7,329 nt of DNA from Gorillibacterium sp. GTDB taxonomy: Bacteria; Bacillota; Bacilli; Paenibacillales; NBRC-103111. The translations under genes were made by a program, and so were the position numbers. Of the stretch, positions 1-5,363 are shown piece after piece. The notes beneath the pieces were generated by a model. The model made no database searches. It had not been told where the DNA came from and saw nothing but the letters and a program-made list of their open reading frames with translations. The stretch lies in NCBI GenBank assembly GCA_023511325.1, contig JAIMBU010000111.1, positions 1 to 7,329 on the forward strand, written 5' to 3'. The first letter of the stretch is position 1. Each line of letters opens with the position of its first letter.

Positions 1-492
1 GGTAATGCTGGAGGAAGCGCCGGCACGAGCGATCCCAAAATCAGTTACTTTAACCCTGCCGTTACGACCGAGTAAAATGTTATGAGGCTTAATATCTCTG
101 TGGATAATCTGATTGCTGTGTGCGTGATCAAGAGCATCACAGATTTGGGCTGCGATATTGATGGCTTCTTCTACCTGCAAAGGCGCTCTTTCTTTAATCA
201 AATCATTGAGTGTTCTTCCCTCGACATATTCCATCACGATGTAATGAATGTCTTCCCGCTGTCCAACATCATAGATGCTGACGATATTGGGATGAGATAA
301 TGCTGCAGCAGATTGGGCTTCACGACGGAAGCGTTGGATGAATTCCTCATCATTAACGAATTGGGACCGCAATACCTTCACGGCGACGATTCGATTCAGA
401 AGAATGTCTCTAGCTTTATAGACAAGAGCCATTCCACCTCCGCCAATGCGGTCCAGGATTTCGTATCTTCCAGCAAGCGTCTGACCGATCAT
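1..492 (-). CDS. prkC: Ser/Thr protein kinase PrkC (PASTA-type eukaryotic-like kinase), 3' truncated by the window edge
   Basis: The frame is open from the start codon to the window edge, giving 164 residues of the N-terminal kinase domain. Visible are the glycine-rich loop (IGGGGMA, residues 16-22), the ATP-anchoring lysine in VAVK (Lys39), the catalytic loop HRDIKPHN (131-138, base Asp133) and the Mg-binding DFG (151-153). The sequence stops just after DFG, so the activation loop, the transmembrane helix and the extracellular PASTA repeats expected in this family are not seen. In Bacillus, PrkC is a membrane kinase that senses muropeptides and phosphorylates translation and cell-wall proteins; PrpC/Stp reverses this. 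It begins 2 nt after the stp stop codon. ATG 492 is preferred over ATG 498 because AAGGGGGG lies 6 nt upstream of it but directly abuts 498, and because [10 protein letters not shown] aligns with the start of B. subtilis PrkC as I recall it. PASTA repeats and membrane topology are inferred from family, not seen. Confidence 0.95.
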   Translation of the reverse strand, partial: MIGQTLAGRYEILDRIGGGGMALVYKARDILLNRIVAVKVLRSQFVNDEEFIQRFRREAQSAAALSHPNIVSIYDVGQREDIHYIVMEYVEGRTLNDLIKERAPLQVEEAINIAAQICDALDHAHSNQIIHRDIKPHNILLGRNGRVKVTDFGIARAGASSSIT

Positions 493-494
493 CG

Positions 495-1253
495 TCATCC
501 CCCCTTACGTATCATTTCTGTTGGTGCATTCTCGATCAAGACGACCGTAACATTGTCGTCTCCTCCTGCCGCCAAAGCACTATGTACGAGTTCATCTGCT
601 ACTTTCTCTAGGTCTTCATCCACATGCATCAAGCTTTGTAAGCGACTCTCCGACACAAGACCACAGAGTCCATCACTGCAGATCAGTACGGTATCACCAG
701 ACTTCCAGGCGTAACGTTTGATTTCAGTTTGGGCAGTGGCATCTGTTCCAAGGGCACGGGTAAGAACATTGCGACGCGGATGTTTCTCAGCCTCCTCCTT
801 GGAAAGCTGACCCGATTTGACCAGCTCATTCACAAGAGAATGATCGTCGGTCAGCTGTTCCAACTCGCCATCTCGACATAGATAGGCACGGCTGTCGCCG
901 ATATGGGCAACAAGAATATCCGTCTGTCTAGCCAGAACTACAACAACGGTTGTACCCATCCCGTTAAACTGTTCATGACTGTTTGCCATCTCGTAGATTC
1001 GCCGGTTCGCATCAGAAACGGCTTCGATTACTAACTGCTCAGAATCAGCATCCGACATGTCTTCCTCCAGATAGAGCATCCGCTTGTGAATCAACTCTAC
1101 CGCTAATTGGCTGGCTGTGTCCCCCGCTTGATGTCCGCCCATCCCATCTGCTACAATCCCCAGGGTAAAGCCTTGAAGATCGGGCACAACAAGTGACCGA
1201 TCTTCGTTGACGATACGGATATTTCCAATATCCGTCCTACTGGCTGTTCTCAT
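495..1253 (-). CDS. stp: PP2C-family Ser/Thr phosphatase Stp/PrpC
   Basis: The 252-residue protein is the usual length for bacterial PPM/PP2C phosphatases (PrpC about 254). It shows the complete family signature: [13 protein letters not shown] (6-18), VADGMGGH (34-41, metal ligands Asp36 and Gly37), GMGTT (98-102), [10 protein letters not shown] (117-125 region), the DDHSLVNEL segment (136-144), [12 protein letters not shown] (158-169), CSDG (192-195, Asp194) and GGDDN (230-234, Asp233). It is a soluble metal-dependent phosphatase (Mn/Mg) expected to dephosphorylate the substrates of the kinase encoded immediately downstream, and probably the kinase itself. The frame extends upstream to 1352, but that start would overlap the rlmN 3' end by 86 nt and add 33 residues absent from the family. 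ATG 1253 has GAGGTG 6 nt upstream; ATG 1259 sits too close to that site. It starts 13 nt after rlmN. Also called prpC. Confidence 0.96.
   Translation of the reverse strand: MRTASRTDIGNIRIVNEDRSLVVPDLQGFTLGIVADGMGGHQAGDTASQLAVELIHKRMLYLEEDMSDADSEQLVIEAVSDANRRIYEMANSHEQFNGMGTTVVVVLARQTDILVAHIGDSRAYLCRDGELEQLTDDHSLVNELVKSGQLSKEEAEKHPRRNVLTRALGTDATAQTEIKRYAWKSGDTVLICSDGLCGLVSESRLQSLMHVDEDLEKVADELVHSALAAGGDDNVTVVLIENAPTEMIRKGG
499..506 (-). promoter_or_regulatory. Ribosome binding site of prkC, inside the last codons of stp
   Basis: AAGGGGGG on the minus strand is 6 nt upstream of ATG 492. It overlaps the final Lys-Gly-Gly codons of stp, just before the stp TGA at 497-495. The arrangement suggests translational coupling of phosphatase and kinase, and it is the reason for choosing 492 rather than 498 as the kinase start. 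Confidence 0.7.
1215..1235. repeat. Perfect 9-bp inverted repeat with 3-nt loop near the start of stp
   Basis: ACGGATATT, spacer TCC, AATATCCGT on the plus strand. In the stp transcript it covers nucleotides +19 to +39 from the A of the ATG and encodes TDIGNIR, part of the conserved PP2C N-terminal motif. It could form a small hairpin close to the initiation region. No T-run follows, so it is not an intrinsic terminator. The repeat is plain in the sequence; any function is conjecture, and conserved codons may explain it. Confidence 0.55.
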
Positions 1254-1259
1254 CCCCAT

Positions 1260-1268
1260 CACCTCTTC
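1260..1268 (-). promoter_or_regulatory. Ribosome binding site of stp
   Basis: GAAGAGGTG on the minus strand includes the last two bases of the rlmN TGA stop. The GAGGTG core is 6 nt from ATG 1253 and is immediately next to ATG 1259, so it supports 1253 as the start of stp. Confidence 0.65.
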
Positions 1269-2316
1269 ACGTACTTGGCTCCATGTGCTTGGCACGCAGT
1301 TGTCCGCATGCTGCCGCAATGTCACTCCCCTGCTCACGCCGGATTGTGGCATTGATTTTGCTACGCTCTAGCACCCGTTGGAAGTTGAAGATATCATCCC
1401 TCGCCGTACGGGTAAATTTACGCTCATGTACATAGTTGACAGGAATTAAGTTGACATGACTGAGCGGAAAGTTTTCCTTCAGCAATACTGCAAGCTCCTC
1501 TGCCTGCTCTTCTCCATCATTAACACCGCCCATAAGGGCATATTCAAAAGTGATTCGTCTTCCGGTTTTCTCCACGTAATATTTACATGCTTCAATGACT
1601 TCAGCCAGTGGAAAACGCCGATTTACCGGCATCAACTTAGAACGCAAAGCATCGTTTGCAGCATGAATGGATAAAGCCAGATTAATCTGTGTGTCCTCGT
1701 CAGCAAATCGATAGATGTTTGGTGCAATGCCACTTGTCGATACTGTGATGTGCCTTTGCCCAATATTGAGCCCCTTCTCATGAATCATGACACGGAGGAA
1801 TTTCATCAAGGCATCATAGTTTTCAAAAGGCTCTCCAATGCCCATGACAACAATACTACTGACTCGTTCCTCACTCGCATCGAGAAGTTGCTGAGCTTTG
1901 ACAACCTGAGCAACAATCTCCCCTGGCGTAAGATCACGCTTAAGACCACCCAGCGTAGAGGCACAAAAGGTACAGCCGACTCGACAGCCAACCTGCGTAG
2001 TCACACAAACGCTGTTGCCATAGTCATGCTTCATGATGACCGTCTCAATTGCATTCTTATCATAAAGTTCGAAGAGTAGCTTGACTGTTCCATCTTTCGC
2101 CTCTTGGCGAGCAACCTCGTCGAGCACAACAAATTGGAATTGCTCGAGCAGTTTCTTCCGCAAGGATTTGGACAGATTAGTCATCTCTTCGAAAGAGGTA
2201 ACCCGTTTCACGTACAACCATTCAAAAACTTGTCCAGCACGAAACGAAGGCTCTTTATTGTCCTTCGTCCAAACTTGCCATTCCTCATATGTCAAATCGT
2301 AAACGAACGGTTTCAT
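1267..2316 (-). CDS. rlmN: Dual-specificity 23S rRNA/tRNA adenine-C2 methyltransferase RlmN (radical SAM)
   Basis: The 349-residue protein is full length for RlmN. It makes m2A at 23S rRNA position 2503 and at adenosine 37 of some tRNAs, using S-adenosylmethionine and a [4Fe-4S] cluster. The cluster ligands are the CxxxCxxC triad Cys111, Cys115 and Cys118. Cys337 in the C-terminal [10 protein letters not shown] segment matches the methyl-carrying cysteine (Cys355 in E. coli), and Cys104 matches E. coli Cys118, which resolves the protein-RNA intermediate. Glu91 in IETV matches the active-site Glu105. The radical-SAM GEP motif ([10 protein letters not shown], 159-168) and the SIHAAND segment (216-222) are also present. 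No key residue is missing. The N-terminal 90 residues are the RlmN accessory domain. ATG 2316 is the only plausible in-frame start, since a stop lies 16 codons upstream with no other start codon between; the upstream AGG is a weak ribosome site. The paralogue Cfr is less likely given the operon position and overall sequence. Confidence 0.96.
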   Translation of the reverse strand: MKPFVYDLTYEEWQVWTKDNKEPSFRAGQVFEWLYVKRVTSFEEMTNLSKSLRKKLLEQFQFVVLDEVARQEAKDGTVKLLFELYDKNAIETVIMKHDYGNSVCVTTQVGCRVGCTFCASTLGGLKRDLTPGEIVAQVVKAQQLLDASEERVSSIVVMGIGEPFENYDALMKFLRVMIHEKGLNIGQRHITVSTSGIAPNIYRFADEDTQINLALSIHAANDALRSKLMPVNRRFPLAEVIEACKYYVEKTGRRITFEYALMGGVNDGEEQAEELAVLLKENFPLSHVNLIPVNYVHERKFTRTARDDIFNFQRVLERSKINATIRREQGSDIAAACGQLRAKHMEPST

Positions 2317-2394
2317 CTGATCACAACCTATTTTGTATGATGGAACAGCGCTGCAAACTCCTTAGAGAGAATGAGCTTAAGTCTATTCATCCCA
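2317..2394 (-). other. rsmB-rlmN intergenic gap, largest in the operon
   Basis: These 78 nt contain a strong Shine-Dalgarno-like AAGGAG (2363-2358) that is about 40 nt from the rlmN ATG and so cannot serve it. A TTG only 1 nt after it opens an 11-codon frame ending with TGA at 2323-2321. I see no convincing -35/-10 pair and no stem followed by a T-run. The gap may carry a leader or RNA-processing site, but nothing in the sequence proves it. Confidence 0.4.
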
Positions 2395-3855
2395 CTATTT
2401 TAACATAGGTTCGCTCATTTTGCTTAATCGGGCAATAAAAAACCCGTCTGTTCCGAAATCGCTAGGCAAAAGCTGGAGCATTCCGTTCTTGGCTTGCTGC
2501 TGCAAATCCTGCAAACGCCCAGTGGTTGGCTGCTGTAACTCAGTGGAATCACTAGAGGTAATATGCGAGTTGCTTAACTTTGCAATCAAATGCTCTGGAA
2601 AAGGAGAGAGTGCATACTCCGCATGCTCGGCAAGAAAAGCCTCTACCCGTTTAGCATTCTCCTCAGGCTCTGTCGTACAAGTGCTGTAGACGAGAATGCC
2701 ACCTGGTTTGAGTAGCCCGTGTACAGTCTCTAGCAGCTCTTTTTGCAGCATAGCCACAGCCGCAATATCCTTCTCCTGTTTATACCACTTGAGCTCTGGT
2801 TTGCGGCGGATGACCCCAAGCCCCGAACAAGGCGCATCTAGTAGGATGCGATCAAACGACTCAGCTGGAAGCTTTTGCCCCAGCTCCCTAGCATCAGCTA
2901 CGATTGTGCTGATGCTAGATAAACCAAGGCGCAGCGCTTGCGCGGTAATGAGCTTTTCTTTGTGCTCATGTACGTCGCAAGCTGTGATCCGTCCATCATC
3001 CTGCATAAGCTCAGCCATATGGGCAGTCTTGCCTCCTGGCGCAGCGCAGCAATCCAATACCTTCATGCCGGCAATGGGCGCGACAACTTCGGCAACCAAC
3101 ATGGAGCTTTCGTCCTGAACGCTTACCTTACCCTGCTCATACCACGTCGAGAAGGCTAGATTCCCGCCGCCTTCAACCACTAGACCCGGCTCAACAAGTA
3201 GGGAATGCGCGATACTCAGCCCCTGCTCACGTAGTTGCCGTGCTACTTCTGCGGGTGACACTTTAAGTCGGTTAACCCGGATACTGCTGTGCGGTGGCTT
3301 ATTGTTTGCGGCACAGATCTGTTCCGCAACTTCTACGCCGTATCGGTGCACATAACGAGCCACCAGCCATTGCGGATGGGAATGAATCAAGGCAATTCGC
3401 TCGGTGTCAGAGAGCGCCGCTTGTGGATGCAGGTCTTCCTTTTGGCGAATGACGTTGCGCAGAACACCGTTGACCATCCCAGAAATCCCTTGATGTCCTC
3501 GTTTCTTGGCGATATTCACAGCCTCACTTACAGCAGCATGGGGAGGAATGCGATCCAAATAATAAAGCTGGTAGAAGCTTAAACGCAGCAGGTTACGCAC
3601 CCACGGCTGCAGCTTGTCCAGCCCACCAGCTAAAAAACGGCCCAAATAATGATCGATCGTATTCAATCTTTGAATGGTACCATATACAAGCTCCGTCGTC
3701 AGACCCGCATCAGCGCGGGACATCTCTACCTTCTGGAGCGATCGGTTCAACAGCAGATTACTGTAGGATCGATCTTCCTCCACACGGGTAAGGATATCCA
3801 TCGCGACTTCCCGAGCGTTTGCTTTTGGCTTCTGCCGGATGATTTCTTTTGTCAT
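2395..3855 (-). CDS. rsmB: 16S rRNA (cytosine967-C5)-methyltransferase RsmB
   Basis: This 486-residue enzyme methylates C967 (E. coli numbering) of 16S rRNA with S-adenosylmethionine. The N-terminal part (about 10-140) is the NusB-like RNA-binding domain, with the family segment LVYGTIQRLNTIDHYLGRF (57-75). The catalytic part has the SAM-binding motif VLDCCAAPGGKTAHM (266-280), acidic positions in TACDVHEHK (291-299), motif IV DAPCSGLGVIRRKPELKW (340-357, Cys343) and motif VI YSTCTTEPEEN (390-400, nucleophile Cys393). The C-terminal QLLPSDFGTDGFFIARL (461-477) is also canonical. It is longer than B. subtilis RsmB (about 447), mainly because of a polar Ser/Gln/Thr-rich stretch at about 424-457. 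Both catalytic cysteines are intact, so it should be active. It starts 24 nt after fmt, with AAGGGG 9 nt upstream of ATG 3855. Older names are sun and fmu. Confidence 0.96.
   Translation of the reverse strand: MTKEIIRQKPKANAREVAMDILTRVEEDRSYSNLLLNRSLQKVEMSRADAGLTTELVYGTIQRLNTIDHYLGRFLAGGLDKLQPWVRNLLRLSFYQLYYLDRIPPHAAVSEAVNIAKKRGHQGISGMVNGVLRNVIRQKEDLHPQAALSDTERIALIHSHPQWLVARYVHRYGVEVAEQICAANNKPPHSSIRVNRLKVSPAEVARQLREQGLSIAHSLLVEPGLVVEGGGNLAFSTWYEQGKVSVQDESSMLVAEVVAPIAGMKVLDCCAAPGGKTAHMAELMQDDGRITACDVHEHKEKLITAQALRLGLSSISTIVADARELGQKLPAESFDRILLDAPCSGLGVIRRKPELKWYKQEKDIAAVAMLQKELLETVHGLLKPGGILVYSTCTTEPEENAKRVEAFLAEHAEYALSPFPEHLIAKLSNSHITSSDSTELQQPTTGRLQDLQQQAKNGMLQLLPSDFGTDGFFIARLSKMSEPMLK
2888..2918. 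repeat. Perfect 11-bp inverted repeat with 9-nt spacer inside rsmB
   Basis: CTAGCATCAGC and GCTGATGCTAG flank a 9-nt spacer. The repeat lies in the rsmB segment encoding residues around SSISTIVADAREL (313-325), at the end of the SAM-binding half of the catalytic domain. There is no adjacent T-run on either strand, so it is not an ordinary terminator. Symmetry is exact; function is unknown. Confidence 0.55.
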
Positions 3856-3864
3856 TTCTTGGGG

Positions 3865-3870
3865 CCCCTT
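3865..3870 (-). promoter_or_regulatory. Ribosome binding site of rsmB
   Basis: AAGGGG on the minus strand is 9 nt upstream of ATG 3855. It is part of an AGGAAAAGGGGCCCC stretch that includes the 8-base palindrome GGGGCCCC (3861-3868), so half the palindrome is the ribosome site itself. Confidence 0.6.
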
Positions 3871-3879
3871 TTCCTACTG

Positions 3880-4833
3880 TCATTGACCCAGAATCGTACC
3901 GAGCCGGATACCGCCGCCCCGGCAGAATGCCGCTGCTTCCATCGCCTTCTTACCGGCAGGCTGTACCTCTGTCAAAAGTAGCGTCCCTGCCCCCGTTGCT
4001 ACTTCAATCCCACTTCCATTGGCACGAAGTACGGTACCAGCAACGGTGCCAAGCGGAATAGCAGAACCCGTAGCTGGCAGATGACTTGCCTGAACCTTAA
4101 ACACTTCACCATTAAGCAAAGTGAAAGCCACAGGCCAAGGATTCAATCCACGAATCTGATTAAACACTTTCCGAGCCGACTGCTCCCAGTCGATCCGTTC
4201 GTCTTCTCTCTTGATGGTAGGTGCATAGGTGGCATCGGCTTCGTTTTGCGGCTCAGCTTGCAGCTTACCTGCAAGCAGTTCAGGTAGCGTATGACGCAGA
4301 AGAGCGGCGCCTTCCACACTCAGCTTGGTAAACAGAGTACCTGCTGTATCCTCGTCGGTGATCGGTACCTCAACCTTAGTCAGCATATCCCCGGTATCCA
4401 GACCCTCTGCCATATACATAATGGTAACGCCTGTAACAGCTTCACCATTCATGACGGCATACTGAATCGGCGCTCCTCCCCGATATTTGGGCAGTAGCGA
4501 GCCGTGAATATTAATGCAGCCATAGCGTGGCAAGTCCAAAATAGCCTTCGGCAAAATCTGCCCATAAGCGGCTGTAACGATCAAATCCGGCTGCAGAGCG
4601 GCAACCTCGGCAATCGCTTCTGGACGACGTAGCCGCTCTGGCTGGAGGACTGGAATACCCAGCCCTACAGCCGCAGCCTTAACGGGTGTTGGCGTCAACA
4701 CCCGTTTTCTTCCTTGGGGACGATCCGGCTGGGTGACGACGGCGATGACGTTATAGCCCTCTTCAAGCAGCGTAACCAACGAAGTGACGGCGAAATCTGG
4801 TGTGCCCATAAAAAGTATTCTCACTGCATTCAT
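3880..4833 (-). CDS. fmt: Methionyl-tRNA formyltransferase
   Basis: The 317-residue enzyme (E. coli 315) transfers a formyl group from 10-formyltetrahydrofolate to Met-tRNA(fMet) for translation initiation. The N-terminal Rossmann-type domain begins with RILFMGTPDFAV (5-16). The formyltransferase active site is complete: Asn108, His110 and Asp146 in INIHGSLLPKYRGGAPI (107-123) and GLDTGDM (144-150). The loop RKRVLTPTPVKAAA (42-55) matches the family tRNA-contacting insertion. The C-terminal OB-like domain (about 207-317) carries IRGLNPWPVAF and ends in a glycine-rich RGGGIRLG motif. The start ATG overlaps the def stop by four bases (ATGA, 4830-4833), a hallmark of translational coupling, with a weak AAGG about 9 nt upstream. 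Fmt adds the group that Def removes, so the pairing is functional as well as positional. Confidence 0.97.
   Translation of the reverse strand: MNAVRILFMGTPDFAVTSLVTLLEEGYNVIAVVTQPDRPQGRKRVLTPTPVKAAAVGLGIPVLQPERLRRPEAIAEVAALQPDLIVTAAYGQILPKAILDLPRYGCINIHGSLLPKYRGGAPIQYAVMNGEAVTGVTIMYMAEGLDTGDMLTKVEVPITDEDTAGTLFTKLSVEGAALLRHTLPELLAGKLQAEPQNEADATYAPTIKREDERIDWEQSARKVFNQIRGLNPWPVAFTLLNGEVFKVQASHLPATGSAIPLGTVAGTVLRANGSGIEVATGAGTLLLTEVQPAGKKAMEAAAFCRGGGIRLGTILGQ
4681..4706 (+). repeat. Perfect 11-bp inverted repeat with 4-nt loop in fmt; terminator-like on the plus strand
   Basis: AACGGGTGTTG, loop GCGT, CAACACCCGTT. On the plus strand the stem is followed by a T-rich run (TTTTCTTCCTT counting the last stem bases), resembling a weak intrinsic terminator for transcripts antisense to the operon. 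On the fmt coding strand it encodes RVLTPTPV of the conserved tRNA-contacting loop and is followed by AAGGCT, so it should not terminate operon mRNA. Exact symmetry is seen; the terminator role is inference. Confidence 0.5.
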
Positions 4834-5336
4834 AGTTGGTCGCCTTCGTCTTCCTCATCATCGTAATCTTCACGCAGTTCTTCCCGATACACCTTAACTG
4901 CGACGTCCGTGAACAAAATTCCATTCAAGTGATCTACTTCGTGTTGAATGCAGCGAGCTAGTAGCTCATCGCCCTCAATTTCAATTTCATTGCCCTCTCG
5001 GTCAAGTCCCTTGACGCGTACCTTCATCGCCCGGCGTACATCACCAAGCAACCCAGGAATACTGAGACAGCCCTCAACACCTAATTGCTCGCCTTCCTTG
5101 TAGACAATAACCGGGTTAACAAGATGAATGAGACCATGCTCGTCGCCAACATCCATGACAATGACCCGTTTGAGAATTCCGATCTGCGGAGCAGCTAAGC
5201 CCACTCCGGGGGCGTCATACATCGTTTCCGCCATATCATCGAGGAGTTTCTGGATGTTTGTAGTCATACGTGGAACTGGTTTGGCAATCTCCCGTAGAAC
5301 AGGGTCTGGGTCTTTCACGATAATCCGAATTGACAT
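4830..5336 (-). CDS. def: Peptide deformylase (type 1)
   Basis: The 168-residue metalloenzyme removes the N-formyl group from new proteins. All three deformylase motifs are present: GVGLAAPQ (44-51), EGCLS (88-92, metal ligand Cys90) and HEVDH (132-136, ligands His132 and His136, catalytic Glu133). The key numbering is the same as in E. coli Def. EGCLS and the short spacing argue for a type 1 enzyme. After the last helix it ends in a strongly acidic tail (from about 155, rich in Asp and Glu). ATG 5336 has an excellent AAGGAGG 7 nt upstream, and the gene starts 27 nt after priA. Its stop overlaps the fmt start by four bases. Confidence 0.97.
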   Translation of the reverse strand: MSIRIIVKDPDPVLREIAKPVPRMTTNIQKLLDDMAETMYDAPGVGLAAPQIGILKRVIVMDVGDEHGLIHLVNPVIVYKEGEQLGVEGCLSIPGLLGDVRRAMKVRVKGLDREGNEIEIEGDELLARCIQHEVDHLNGILFTDVAVKVYREELREDYDDEEDEGDQL

Positions 5337-5343
5337 AACAGAA

Positions 5344-5350
5344 CCTCCTT
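5344..5350 (-). promoter_or_regulatory. Strong ribosome binding site of def
   Basis: AAGGAGG on the minus strand lies 7 nt before ATG 5336 in the 27-nt priA-def gap. It is the best Shine-Dalgarno match in the window and suggests that def is translated independently and more strongly than its neighbours. Confidence 0.8.
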
Positions 5351-5363
5351 CATAATCACAAGC

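Noticed and set aside
313..714. Plus-strand open frame of 133 codons
   Set aside because: It lies antisense to prkC and stp, both of which have full family motifs. Its protein is Ser-rich without recognisable domains, as expected of a shadow frame.
1254..1352. N-terminal extension of Stp giving 285 residues
   Set aside because: It overlaps the rlmN coding region by 86 nt, has no family similarity before MRTASRTD, and a good ribosome site points to ATG 1253.
2317..2394. Internal promoter for rlmN-stp-prkC
   Set aside because: I tried the TTGCAG, TTTGCA and TTAAGC hexamers with downstream AT-rich boxes. None gave a good -10 at 16-18 nt spacing.
2696..3118. Plus-strand open frame of 140 codons
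   Set aside because: It is antisense to the catalytic core of rsmB, is Ser/Ala-rich, and has no domain or ribosome site that I could support.
3861..3868. GGGGCCCC palindrome upstream of rsmB as an operator or hairpin
   Set aside because: With no loop it cannot fold on itself, and it is explained by the G-rich ribosome site plus a short C run.
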